A DNA stretch of 13,678 bases from an uncultured Burkholderiales bacterium (GCA_903953985.1 CAJBLW010000436.1:1-13678); one strand, 5' to 3'; shown: positions 6,931 to 13,678, numbered from the stretch's first letter. Notes: generated by a model from the letters alone, not told the origin. Numbers and translations are program-made.

Positions 6931-6940
6931 TTGTGCATAA
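6931..6940. promoter_or_regulatory. Putative GntR/FCD operator in front of the regulator gene
   Basis: TTGTGCATAA is a near-perfect palindrome (8 of 10 positions symmetrical, core TGCA), similar to the TTGT..ACAA sites bound by FadR/VanR-type FCD regulators. It lies 11 bp before the preferred start codon. It also overlaps a weak minus-strand promoter candidate, with TTGCGA at 6961-6966, an 18-bp spacer and TTTTAT at 6937-6942. Binding here would block transcription, which is consistent with autorepression. Both the site and the promoter are inferred from sequence only. Confidence 0.4.
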
Positions 6941-7034
6941 AAATGAAGAGAGACGCACCCTCGCAAACCCTAATCCAAGGGTCGGCTGAGTGGTTGTTGG
7001 CAGTGCAGGGGCTGCCCTTGTCGCTGGGCGGCAC

Positions 7035-7049
7035 AAGCCCTCAGGGCTT
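7035..7049 (-). terminator. Short perfect hairpin overlapping the mnmE stop codon
   Basis: AAGCCC-TGA-GGGCTT (minus strand) forms a 6-bp stem with a 3-base loop, beginning inside the TAA stop of mnmE. No U-tract follows on the mnmE transcript, so termination would be weak or Rho-assisted. It marks the boundary between the conserved chromosomal block and the accessory cluster. Confidence 0.3.
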
Positions 7050-8460
7050 ATTTGCCGATGCAAAAGCTAGAAAAAATCACGCCCAACAAATCGTCGGCGC
7101 TGAACTCGCCCGTGATCTCATTGAGCGCGATTTGGCCTAGGCGCAGCTCTTCGGCCAGCAGGTCGAGGTTTTGCGCTTGCGCGGCCAAGTGCGCATCGGC
7201 CACTCCCAGGTGTTCGCGCACGCGGTGAAGCGCTTGCACATGGCGTTCGCGGGCGATGAACAGGCCTTCGCTGGCTTGTTGCCAACCGGCTTGCTGCAGC
7301 AGTTGCTGGCGCAGAGCCTCTAGGCCTTCGCCTGTGCGGGCCGAGAGCGTTAAGCCTGTGCGTTCTTGTGCGCTGCTTGCTGCATCTGCTTTGTTCCACA
7401 CGTCGATCACAGCGACGCTGGTGGACAGTCTTGTCTTCAAGGCGGCATCGATGTCGGCATCGGCTTGGTCGTATTCGGCTTGGCCTACGCGCGTCAGGTC
7501 GTGCAAAAACAGCACCGCGTCGGCGTTCTCGATCTGCCCCCAGGCGCGGGCAATGCCGATTTGCTCGACCTCGTCCACGCCCTCGCCTTCGCGCAGCCCG
7601 GCGGTGTCGATCACATGCAGCGGCACGCCTTCAATCTGGATGGTCTGCTGCACCACATCCCGCGTGGTGCCTGCAATGGGCGTCACAATGGCCAGCTCCG
7701 CTCCGGCCAGTGCGTTGAGCAGCGAGCTCTTGCCCGCATTGGGCTGGCCTGCAATCACCACCTTGATGCCTTCGCGCAGCAGCGCGCCTTGTTTGGCTTT
7801 GCCCAGCACCGTCATCAAGGCCGCTTGAAGACGGTTCAGCTGGCCTTGTGCATCGGCCTTTTGCAAAAAGTCGATTTCTTCTTCCGGGAAGTCCAGCGTG
7901 GCCTCGACCAACATGCGCAGGTGGATCAAGGCGTCCCTCAGCCCATGGATTTCTTTGGAAAAGTCACCCGCCAAAGACCGACTGGCGCTGCGCGCCGCAG
8001 CCTCGGTGCTGGCATCGATCAGGTCGGCAATGGCCTCGGCTTGTGCTAGGTCGATCTTGTCGTTTAAAAAAGCACGTTCCGAAAATTCGCCCGGCTGCGC
8101 CACGCGCAAACCGGCCAAGCGTGGCTGCCCTGTGACCGAGTCCAGTTCGGCCGCCGCCTGCAGACAACGAGCCACCAACAACTGCAGCACCACCGGTCCA
8201 CCATGGGCCTGCAACTCCAGCACGTCTTCTCCCGTGAACGAGTACGGTGCCACAAAGTGCAGCGCCAAACCGTGGTCGATCGGGCTGCCATCGGCATCGG
8301 AAAAAGGCAGGTAAGTGGCCTCGCGCGCTTTCAGGTTGCGCCCGCACAAGGCCAGAATGAGCGAGGACAGATTCTTGCCCGACACCCTCACAATGCCCAC
8401 CGCGCCACGACCCGGTGCGGTGGCGATGGCGACGATGGGTTCTTGGTGGCGGGCGAGCAT
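7048..8460 (-). CDS. mnmE: tRNA uridine-5-carboxymethylaminomethyl modification GTPase MnmE (TrmE)
   Basis: A 470-aa protein of normal family length. The N-terminal folate-binding domain starts IVAIATAPGRGAVGIVRVSG at 9-28. The helical domain surrounds a GTPase domain with G1 GQPNAGKSS at 238-246, G2 GTTRD at 264-268, G3 DTAG at 285-288 and G4 NKAD at 356-359. The C-terminus is the catalytic CIGK at 467-470. With MnmG it installs the cmnm5 group on wobble U34 of certain tRNAs, improving decoding and frame maintenance. No mnmG is in the window. The ATG lies only 23 bp beyond the U-tract of the yidC terminator and has no recognisable Shine-Dalgarno sequence, so its transcription must come from read-through or from a promoter inside yidC. 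All key residues are intact. Confidence 0.98.
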   Translation of the reverse strand: MLARHQEPIVAIATAPGRGAVGIVRVSGKNLSSLILALCGRNLKAREATYLPFSDADGSPIDHGLALHFVAPYSFTGEDVLELQAHGGPVVLQLLVARCLQAAAELDSVTGQPRLAGLRVAQPGEFSERAFLNDKIDLAQAEAIADLIDASTEAAARSASRSLAGDFSKEIHGLRDALIHLRMLVEATLDFPEEEIDFLQKADAQGQLNRLQAALMTVLGKAKQGALLREGIKVVIAGQPNAGKSSLLNALAGAELAIVTPIAGTTRDVVQQTIQIEGVPLHVIDTAGLREGEGVDEVEQIGIARAWGQIENADAVLFLHDLTRVGQAEYDQADADIDAALKTRLSTSVAVIDVWNKADAASSAQERTGLTLSARTGEGLEALRQQLLQQAGWQQASEGLFIARERHVQALHRVREHLGVADAHLAAQAQNLDLLAEELRLGQIALNEITGEFSADDLLGVIFSSFCIGK

Positions 8461-8483
8461 GGTGGCAATGAACGAGGTGAAGC

Positions 8484-8506
8484 AAAAAAAGGCCGCTTGC
8501 GCGGCC
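8484..8506 (-). terminator. Rho-independent terminator after yidC
   Basis: On the minus strand the sequence is GGCCGC-GCAA-GCGGCC followed by seven T residues. This is a perfect 6-bp GC-rich stem with a stable GNRA tetraloop and a full U-tract. It sits 18 bp beyond the yidC stop and closes the rpmH-rnpA-yidD-yidC unit before mnmE. Confidence 0.9.
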
Positions 8507-8524
8507 CTTTGAATGGATGGAAAT

Positions 8525-10237
8525 TTACTTGAACTTGGGCAGGTTGAACTGCGGCGGCACGCCCATGCGGGTGTTGATCATCCACTGCTGGGCAATCGAC
8601 AAGATGTTGTTCGTGATCCAGTACAACACCAGGCCCGACGGAAAGAAGAAGAACATCACCGAGAAAATCAGCGGCATGAACCACATCAGCTTGGCTTGCA
8701 TCGGATCGGGTGGCGCGGGGTTGAGCGCGGTCTGCAGCAAAGTGGTCAAGGTCATGACCACCGGCAGGAGGAAGAACGGATCTGGCGCTGACAAATCATG
8801 GATCCAGCCGATCCATGGCGCATTGCGCATCTCGACGCTGGACAGCAACACCCAATACAGGGCAATGAACACCGGGATCTGAACCATGATCGGGAAGCAG
8901 CCGCCCATGGGGTTGACCTTTTCCTCGCGGTAGATTTTCATCATCTCTTGCTGCATTTTTTGCGGATCGTTTTTCAGGCGCTCGCGCATTTCCATGATTT
9001 TGGGGTTGATGGCTTTCATCTTGGCCATGCTGGAATAGGCCTTGGCGTTGAGCCAATAGAAAGCGATCTTGATCAGCAGCACCAAGGCAACGATGGACCA
9101 TCCCCAATTGTTCAGCACGCTGTGCAGTTGGTCCAGCAGCCAGTACAACGGCTTGGACAGCATGGCCAGCCAGCCGTAGTCCTTCACCAAGTCCAAGCCA
9201 GGCGTCAGGGCTTCCAGCACCTTTTCTTCTTGAGGGCCACTGTAGAGCTGGTTGCTCAGAGATTTGGACTGGCCAGGTGCCAGATCGGCAAAGGGCGTGA
9301 TCATGCCCACGGCATAAAGGTTGGTGTCGACCTTGCGAACAAAATTTTCACGCGCTACGCCATCGGGCAACAACCAAGCACTGGCAAAGTAGTGTTGAAC
9401 CATGGCCACGTAGCCGTTGGTCGATGTCTTTTCAACTTCGGCCTTGTTCTTTTCGATGTCACTGAACTCGAACTTTTGGTACTTTTTGGCATCGGTGTAA
9501 ATGGCCGGTCCGGTGAAAGTGAAGTAGAAAGACGATTCGCCTTCAGGCTTGTTGCCGTCACGCACCAGCTGCATGTACAGCTGCGGCGACACGCTGGCCT
9601 GACCGTTGTTGACCACCTCGTGCTTGACATCGATCACATAGCTGCCGCGCTTGAGCGTGTAGGTCTTGACGAGCTTGACACCATTCATTTCAGCCGATTC
9701 GAATCGCAAAGTCAGTTCGTTTTGACCCGCTTTCAGGCTGCGCTCCCCGCTGAAGGCCATGGGTGCTTTGTGGGTCGGGAAATCACCACCGATCAGGCCG
9801 GTCTGCGCCAGATACACACGGCTGCTGCTTTGGTCCAGCAAGACCATGTTCTTTTTCGAGTCAACCAAGTCGCGGTGCTTGGTGAATTCAGAGAAAACCA
9901 GCGAGCCGCCTTCTGAGTCAAAGCTGAGCTTGAGCACATCGGTTTGGACCTCAATCTTCTCGCGCGGGGCAGCCGAAGCAGCAGGCGCAGAGCTGGGCAC
10001 CAGACCCGGTGTTGCTGCCACTGCGGCAGACGTTGTAGGCACAGCATTGGCTTTGGCAGCCGCTGCAGGCACAGATACAGACGAAGACGAAGATGCAGGA
10101 GCAGATGCGGTGGTGGCCACTTCGGGCTTGGGGAAAAAAGTGGCCTTTTTGCCGTTATGCAGCTGCCATTGGTCCCACAGCAAGACCATGGAAAAACCAA
10201 AAATCACCCAAAGGATGGTGCGACGGATATCAGTCAT
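8525..10237 (-). CDS. yidC: Membrane protein insertase YidC (Oxa1 family, Gram-negative type)
   Basis: A 570-aa inner-membrane insertase. TM1 is at about residues 6-22. An Ala/Ser/Pro-rich linker covers roughly 41-91. The large periplasmic beta-supersandwich domain covers about 93-345. The conserved five-TM insertase core runs from about 355 to the end (TM segments near 378-396, 447-467, 486-503, 516-545). The basic C-terminus NLPKFK follows. YidC inserts and folds membrane proteins alone or with SecYEG. Lys390 stands where E. coli has the groove arginine (R366). The charge is kept, and lysine may be normal in this lineage. The ATG overlaps the yidD stop (ATGA), so translation is coupled. A strong terminator follows the stop codon. 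Confidence 0.98.
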   Translation of the reverse strand: MTDIRRTILWVIFGFSMVLLWDQWQLHNGKKATFFPKPEVATTASAPASSSSSVSVPAAAAKANAVPTTSAAVAATPGLVPSSAPAASAAPREKIEVQTDVLKLSFDSEGGSLVFSEFTKHRDLVDSKKNMVLLDQSSSRVYLAQTGLIGGDFPTHKAPMAFSGERSLKAGQNELTLRFESAEMNGVKLVKTYTLKRGSYVIDVKHEVVNNGQASVSPQLYMQLVRDGNKPEGESSFYFTFTGPAIYTDAKKYQKFEFSDIEKNKAEVEKTSTNGYVAMVQHYFASAWLLPDGVARENFVRKVDTNLYAVGMITPFADLAPGQSKSLSNQLYSGPQEEKVLEALTPGLDLVKDYGWLAMLSKPLYWLLDQLHSVLNNWGWSIVALVLLIKIAFYWLNAKAYSSMAKMKAINPKIMEMRERLKNDPQKMQQEMMKIYREEKVNPMGGCFPIMVQIPVFIALYWVLLSSVEMRNAPWIGWIHDLSAPDPFFLLPVVMTLTTLLQTALNPAPPDPMQAKLMWFMPLIFSVMFFFFPSGLVLYWITNNILSIAQQWMINTRMGVPPQFNLPKFK

Positions 10238-10509
10238 GGGGTCTTCTTTGACGAACTAGGAGGAAACAAAGCCGTGAACAAGCTCGGTGCTTGCACTGGA
10301 ACAGGATCGTGGCCAGCTTGGCACCACGGGCCACAGCGCAACAACCGGTGCACCGTGAGATAACTGCCCTTGGCGGCGCCATGTTGCGCAAGGGCGTCAA
10401 GGGCATACAAAGAACAAGTCGGCTCGAAGCGGCAAGACGAGCCCAGCCAAGGGCTCAGCAACAAACGATACCCACGCACAATACCCATGAGGAAACGCTG
10501 AGCGATCAT
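10234..10509 (-). CDS. yidD: Membrane protein insertion efficiency factor YidD
   Basis: A 91-aa protein matching the YidD family: an amphipathic N-terminus (RFLMGIVRGYRLLLSPWLG), then the hallmark CRFEPTCSLYALDAL at 26-40 and LLRCGPWCQAGHDPVP at 56-71. It is thought to assist YidC/Sec-dependent membrane insertion at the cytoplasmic face of the inner membrane. Four cysteines (26, 32, 59, 63) are spaced as in relatives. It overlaps rnpA upstream and yidC downstream, each by an ATGA, which fits a fixed stoichiometry with the two neighbours. Length and motifs are ordinary. Confidence 0.97.
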   Translation of the reverse strand: MIAQRFLMGIVRGYRLLLSPWLGSSCRFEPTCSLYALDALAQHGAAKGSYLTVHRLLRCGPWCQAGHDPVPVQAPSLFTALFPPSSSKKTP

Positions 10510-10943
10510 GGCCGCCCTTCCTTGACCACGGCACGCTCGAACAGCTGCACCAACTCCTCGCGCACAGCCTGCTTCAGGGGCTCGGAGGTGGCGCTGATGA
10601 ACTGCTGGCGGTCGAAGGTCGTGCGCAGTCGCACCACATGTGCGGCCACAGGCAAGCGATCACCGAAACGTTCGCTCACGTTGTAAATCTGTCGCTTGAT
10701 GGCGTTGCGCGTCACAGCGCGACGCGCCCAGCGCTTGGGCACCATGGCACCCAGCCAGACATCGAACAAGCCAAAAAGGGCCTGCTCCGGCGAAGGGGCA
10801 GGCCCAGAAACTGGAGCAGTTGCCAAGAGGGTGTCATTGGGCTGAGCCAAGTTCAGGCGGTGCAATGCAAAATGCGGCGTCCGCGAGACCGTGCCGCCCG
10901 CCAGGGCGGCCTGAAATTGTGGGCGTGTTTTCAAACGCTGCAC
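10506..10943 (-). CDS. rnpA: Ribonuclease P protein component
   Basis: A 145-aa basic protein from a GTG start at 10941-10943 (reading MQRLKTRPQFQ). It binds the catalytic RNase P RNA and helps remove 5' leaders from pre-tRNAs. The family core is visible: LKTRPQFQAAL...HFALHRL at the start, and VPKRWARRAVTRNAIKRQIYNVSER at about 68-92 with the RNxxKR basic helix at 79-84. Residue 81 is Ala where many families have Arg. The GTG is chosen because homologous sequence begins there. A further in-frame GTG at 10971-10973 would add ten residues (155 aa) with no better ribosome site. Residues 41-57, rich in Pro/Ala/Ser, look like a lineage-specific insertion. It follows rpmH and overlaps yidD by an ATGA. 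Confidence 0.93.
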   Translation of the reverse strand: MQRLKTRPQFQAALAGGTVSRTPHFALHRLNLAQPNDTLLATAPVSGPAPSPEQALFGLFDVWLGAMVPKRWARRAVTRNAIKRQIYNVSERFGDRLPVAAHVVRLRTTFDRQQFISATSEPLKQAVREELVQLFERAVVKEGRP

Positions 10944-11024
10944 GATGGCCAAACCCCGGCATTGACCGCCCACAGTGGCGACAGGCCACAGCCAGACGGT
11001 CGAATGGGCATCAAGGCGTCCGAA

Positions 11025-11159
11025 TTAGACAGCCAGACGCTTGCGACCCTTGGCGCGGCGTGCGTTGATCACAGCGCGGCCGCCACGGGTCTTCATGCGA
11101 ACCAGAAAGCCGTGGGTACGGGCGCGACGTGTCTTGGAGGGTTGATAGGTGCGTTTCAT
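11025..11159 (-). CDS. rpmH: 50S ribosomal protein L34
   Basis: A 44-aa, highly basic protein beginning MKRTYQPSKTRRARTHGFL and ending ARRAKGRKRLAV, the universally conserved L34 sequence and length. It is a late-assembling protein of the large ribosomal subunit. The ATG at 11157-11159 has AAGGAAG 5 nt upstream, the best ribosome site in this half of the window. It is the first gene of the rpmH-rnpA-yidD-yidC unit and is divergent from dnaA. The rnpA start follows 81 bp after the stop, or 51 bp if the longer rnpA form is used. Confidence 0.98.
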   Translation of the reverse strand: MKRTYQPSKTRRARTHGFLVRMKTRGGRAVINARRAKGRKRLAV

Positions 11160-11210
11160 AATTCTTCCTTTGTGCCCAGGGGCGTTAATCAGCTTTGGGC
11201 GAAACCCAAG

Positions 11211-11239
11211 ATTATCGCAAACTTTCGCAAGACCGGCAA
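11211..11239 (-). promoter_or_regulatory. Probable sigma-70 promoter for rpmH
   Basis: On the minus strand, TTGCCG (-35, at 11234-11239) and GATAAT (-10, at 11211-11216; 5 of 6 to consensus) are separated by exactly 17 bp. Transcription would begin about 44 bp before the rpmH start codon. The spacer and -10 edge contain TCGCAA twice, 10 bp apart. Confidence 0.6.
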
Positions 11240-11326
11240 ATCAACTGTATTTTCTCCCATCAGGGTGAGCCCGGGGTTCAATCGGATCGATGTGGTTTAT
11301 GATCGCCCTCCCGAACCGAATCGGTA

Positions 11327-11335
11327 TGTGGATAA
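11327..11335 (-). promoter_or_regulatory. DnaA box (perfect consensus)
   Basis: TGTGGATAA on the plus strand is the exact reverse complement of the TTATCCACA DnaA box. It lies 65 bp before the dnaA start used here, a position suited to DnaA autoregulation and to origin function. Weaker relatives are TGTGGTTTA at 11291-11299 and CTGTCCACA at 11377-11385, each with two mismatches. Confidence 0.8.
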
Positions 11336-11399
11336 GCTCTTGATAAAGCCGCACATCCCGCTGTCCCAGACTCCCACTGTCCACAATAAAAAGTACTAC

Positions 11400-12800
11400 A
11401 TGCCCGAGGGAATCACCCCAGAATTTCAAATGGATGCAGGCCAAATGTTGTGGCAAGCTTGTGTTGAAGAACTCGCCCGAGAACTGCCCGAACAGCAGTT
11501 CAACACCTGGATCAAACCGCTCAGCGCACAGGTCTCAGACGACCAGCTCAGCGTCACTTTGTTTGTGGCGAACCGCTTCAAACTCGACTGGGTACGCGCC
11601 CAATACGCCAGCCGTCTGGCAGCTTTGCTGGAAAATCTGCAAGGCCACCCCGTCAAGATTGAGTTAGCGATCACTCCTCGCGAAGGCGGCATCAGGCCTA
11701 CAAAAGCATCCACCCCTTCGTCCATGGAGGCGGCGACAGAGTCCGTACCTGCGCCCGAAGAAGCGGCGGCCAACACCTTCCGCAACCGCCTCAACAGCGC
11801 TCTGAATTTTGACAACCTGGTCGAGGGCACCGCCAACCGCATGGCGCGCGCTGCGGCCATGCACGTCTCGGGCTCGCCAGGGCAGCTTTACAACCCCTTG
11901 TTCATCTATGGCGGCGTGGGCTTGGGCAAGACCCACCTGATGCACGCCATCGGCAACAAGCTGTTGGCCGACCGGCCTGAAGCCAAGGTTTTGTACATCC
12001 ATGCTGAACAGTTTGTGTCGGATGTGGTTAAAGCTTACCAACGCAAGACTTTTGACGAGTTCAAACACCACTACCACTCGCTCGATTTGCTGCTGATCGA
12101 CGATGTTCAGTTCTTTGCCAACAAGGACCGCACGCAAGAAGAGTTTTTCAACGCCTTCGAGGCCCTTTTGGCCAAAAAATCGCACATCGTGATGACCAGC
12201 GACACCTACCCCAAGGGCCTGGCCGACATCCACGAACGCTTAGTCTCGCGCTTTGACTCGGGCCTGACGGTGGCCATGGAGCCGCCTGAACTCGAAATGC
12301 GGGTGGCCATTTTGATCAACAAGGCCATCAGCGAGGGCAGCGAAATGCCTGAGGATGTGGCGTTTTTTGTGGCCAAAAACGTTCGGTCCAACGTGCGCGA
12401 GCTTGAAGGGGCGCTGCGCAAAATTTTGGCTTACTCTCGGTTCAACCAAAAAGACATCTCCATCCAGCTGGCCCGCGATGCCCTGCGTGATTTGCTGTCC
12501 ATCCAGAACCGCCAGATCAGTGTTGAGAACATCCAAAAAACCGTTGCCGACTATTACAAGATCAAGGTGGCGGACATGTACAGCAAGAAACGCCCGGCCA
12601 GCATTGCCCGCCCGCGCCAGATTGCCATGTACCTGGCCAAGGAAATGACCCAAAAAAGCCTGCCCGAGATCGGTGAGCTGTTTGGCGGGCGTGACCACAC
12701 CACCGTGCTGCACGCCGTTCGCAAGATCAACGCCGAACGCCAGCAGCTGACCGAGCTGAACCAACAACTGCACGTGCTCGAACAGTCCCTCAAGGGCTGA
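11400..12800 (+). CDS. dnaA: Chromosomal replication initiator protein DnaA
   Basis: A 466-aa AAA+ ATPase that binds DnaA boxes, opens oriC and loads the helicase. Domain I is at about residues 15-90 (LWQACVEELARELPEQQFNTWIKPL). A short variable domain II lies at about 95-130. The AAA+ domain III begins at NFDNLVEG, with Walker A GGVGLGKT at 171-178 and Walker B LLLIDD at 230-235. Domain IV carries the DNA-binding signature GGRDHTTVLHA at 429-439. The ATG at 11400 is used. An in-frame ATG at 11430 would give 456 aa and keep all of domain I. Neither has a strong Shine-Dalgarno sequence. The frame is open far upstream through rpmH and rnpA on the other strand, but that part is not DnaA. dnaN follows 152 bp later. 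Confidence 0.98.
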   Translation: MPEGITPEFQMDAGQMLWQACVEELARELPEQQFNTWIKPLSAQVSDDQLSVTLFVANRFKLDWVRAQYASRLAALLENLQGHPVKIELAITPREGGIRPTKASTPSSMEAATESVPAPEEAAANTFRNRLNSALNFDNLVEGTANRMARAAAMHVSGSPGQLYNPLFIYGGVGLGKTHLMHAIGNKLLADRPEAKVLYIHAEQFVSDVVKAYQRKTFDEFKHHYHSLDLLLIDDVQFFANKDRTQEEFFNAFEALLAKKSHIVMTSDTYPKGLADIHERLVSRFDSGLTVAMEPPELEMRVAILINKAISEGSEMPEDVAFFVAKNVRSNVRELEGALRKILAYSRFNQKDISIQLARDALRDLLSIQNRQISVENIQKTVADYYKIKVADMYSKKRPASIARPRQIAMYLAKEMTQKSLPEIGELFGGRDHTTVLHAVRKINAERQQLTELNQQLHVLEQSLKG

Positions 12801-12906
12801 GAACACTCGCACCCCGTACAGCCGCCCCGTTTTTAGCTGATTTGAGCCTCATGCAGACCGTTTTGAGTCCAAAAAACAGCGAAAATGCATGCTGTTGTGA
12901 AAAATT

Positions 12907-12928
12907 CGCCAAGCTTTGAGCTTCGGCG
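12907..12928 (+). repeat. Inverted repeat (hairpin) in the dnaA-dnaN gap, upstream of dnaN
   Basis: CGCCAAGC-TTTGA-GCTT-C-GGCG forms an 8-bp stem interrupted by one bulged C, ending 24 bp before the dnaN start. No T-tract follows on the plus strand, so it is not a standard terminator for dnaA. It could be an mRNA leader structure affecting dnaN translation. On the opposite strand AATTTTT follows it, which would make it terminator-like for antisense transcription. The rest of the 152-bp gap shows no DnaA boxes or clear promoter. Confidence 0.4.
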
Positions 12929-12952
12929 GCAAAAACCACCAAAGGTAGACCA

Positions 12953-13678
12953 ATGATCGTCCTGAAGGCCACCCAAGACAAATTGCTGTCGGTCCTGCAA
13001 TCCGTGTCCGGCATTGTTGAGCGCCGCCACACCTTGCCCGTGCTGGCCAACGTGTTGATCCGTAAAACGGGCCACGCCTTGCAACTGACCACCAGCGATC
13101 TGGAGATCCAGATTCGCACCACGGCTGAGATGGAAGGCGACCCGGGCGACTTCACGACCACGGTGGGCGCACGCAAACTCATCGACATCTTGCGCACCAT
13201 GCCTGCCGACCAAACGGTGAGCCTCGAGTCTTCGCAAGCCAAACTGATTTTGAAAGGCGGCAAGTCCAAGTTCACTTTGCAGACCTTGCCCGCAGAAGAC
13301 TTTCCATTGGTGCAAGAAGCCGCCAGCTTCGGCCCCGTGTTCAGCATTCCGCAAAAAACCCTCAAGCAACTGCTGGGTCAGGTGTCGTTTGCGATGGCCG
13401 TGCACGACATCCGCTACTACTTGAACGGCATCTTGTTTGTGGCCGAAGGCAACCGCCTGAGCCTGGTCGCCACCGACGGCCACCGCCTGGCTTTCACCGC
13501 CGCCACGCTCGACGTGGAAGTGCCCACCAAACAAGAAGTCATCTTGCCACGCAAGACCGTGCTGGAACTGCAGCGCTTGCTGTCGGACGCCGACGGGGCT
13601 ATCGAGATGCAGTTTGCCAACAACCAGGCCAAGTTCAGCTTTGACGGCATGGAGTACGTGACCAAACTGGTCGAGGGC
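12953..13678 (+). CDS. dnaN: DNA polymerase III beta subunit (sliding clamp), N-terminal part, cut by window edge
   Basis: The first 242 codons of the clamp are present with no stop before the window ends; the full protein is normally about 370 aa. The start MIVLKATQDKLLSVLQSVSG and the segments RRHTLPVLANVLI, TTSDLEIQI, LPAEDFP and LVATDGHRLAF are all hallmarks of DnaN domains 1 and 2. The dimeric ring tethers polymerase III to DNA and recruits repair and regulatory proteins. AAAGG lies 7 nt before the ATG at 12953-12955. It follows dnaA on the same strand, as in most bacteria. Nothing in the visible part is unusual. Confidence 0.98.
   Translation, partial: MIVLKATQDKLLSVLQSVSGIVERRHTLPVLANVLIRKTGHALQLTTSDLEIQIRTTAEMEGDPGDFTTTVGARKLIDILRTMPADQTVSLESSQAKLILKGGKSKFTLQTLPAEDFPLVQEAASFGPVFSIPQKTLKQLLGQVSFAMAVHDIRYYLNGILFVAEGNRLSLVATDGHRLAFTAATLDVEVPTKQEVILPRKTVLELQRLLSDADGAIEMQFANNQAKFSFDGMEYVTKLVEG

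Larger units (their letters stand above)
11160..11399. other. rpmH-dnaA intergenic region, candidate part of oriC / dnaA control region
   Basis: This 240-bp divergent gap is the longest non-coding stretch. It contains the rpmH promoter at its left side, one perfect DnaA box and two 7-of-9 boxes at its right side. No strong dnaA promoter hexamers could be assigned. A stretch of extreme AT-richness typical of an unwinding element is not obvious. It is the point where gene direction switches, which fits an origin, but the box number is low for a complete one. Confidence 0.5.

Noticed and set aside
6999..7015. Inverted repeat GGCAG...CTGCC between mnmE and the GntR gene
   Set aside because: A 5-bp stem with an 8-base loop and no T-tract is too weak to call a terminator.
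6921..7034. N-terminal extension of the GntR regulator (up to 267 aa)
   Set aside because: It runs through the putative promoter and operator and has no family similarity; GntR proteins normally begin 5-15 residues before the helix-turn-helix.
7366..8049. 227-aa open frame on the plus strand opposite mnmE
   Set aside because: Antisense shadow of a strongly conserved gene; no motif or start signal.
8798..9916. 372-aa open frame on the plus strand
   Set aside because: Lies entirely antisense to yidC, has no recognisable domain or ribosome site, and its composition (many His, Gln, Val, Arg) is typical of the complement of a GC-rich gene.
11209..11220. TTATCGCAA as a further DnaA box
   Set aside because: Only 6 of 9 bases match TTATCCACA and it coincides with the rpmH -10 element.
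10638..11399. Open reading frame continuous with dnaA, extending it upstream to about 720 aa
   Set aside because: The extension reads antisense through rpmH and rnpA and shows no DnaA family sequence; domain I begins after 11430. It is a by-product of codon bias on the opposite strand.
1..13678. CRISPR array, insertion sequence, tRNA or prophage remnants
   Set aside because: No spaced direct repeats, transposase motifs, cloverleaf sequences or phage genes were found; nearly all the window is accounted for by intact genes.

Overview
The window looks like chromosomal DNA of a betaproteobacterium in the order Burkholderiales. Family Comamonadaceae is the most likely placement (a Limnohabitans-, Rhodoferax- or Polaromonas-like genome), inferred from the protein sequences and from a Bug-type solute receptor next to the rpmH-rnpA-yidD-yidC-mnmE block. 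The species cannot be fixed without a database comparison. No rRNA, tRNA, insertion sequence, phage gene or CRISPR array was seen.

Right part (about 7050-13678): the conserved replication-origin neighbourhood. dnaA and the first 242 codons of dnaN read rightward. rpmH, rnpA, yidD, yidC and mnmE read leftward. The 240-bp rpmH-dnaA gap is the longest gene-free stretch in the window. It holds a good rpmH promoter, one perfect DnaA box and two weaker ones. rnpA/yidD and yidD/yidC each overlap by an ATGA, and yidC is followed by a strong intrinsic terminator. These genes cover replication initiation (DnaA, DnaN), ribosome and RNase P assembly (L34, RnpA), inner-membrane protein insertion (YidD, YidC) and tRNA wobble-uridine modification (MnmE).

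Left part (1-6920): a leftward accessory cluster that looks catabolic. In transcription order it holds a GntR/FCD regulator, a VOC-fold (extradiol dioxygenase/glyoxalase-like) protein, a fumarylacetoacetate-hydrolase-family enzyme, a zinc-free quinone-oxidoreductase-like enzyme, a Bug/TctC periplasmic receptor, an AA_synth (DUF1185) protein, a membrane fatty-acid-desaturase-family protein, a short-chain dehydrogenase and the start of an acyl-CoA synthetase. Gaps are 14-95 bp and one junction is an ATGA overlap, so most or all may be co-transcribed. A reasonable but unproven reading is uptake of an organic acid or aromatic-type compound, oxidation by the desaturase-like protein and the dehydrogenases, ring or C-C bond cleavage by the VOC and FAH proteins, and CoA activation. 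The substrate is unknown, and this cluster is the part most worth a second look.

Every gene left of the rpmH-dnaA gap is on the minus strand and both genes to the right are on the plus strand, so all are transcribed away from the gap. This fits an origin at or close to it.
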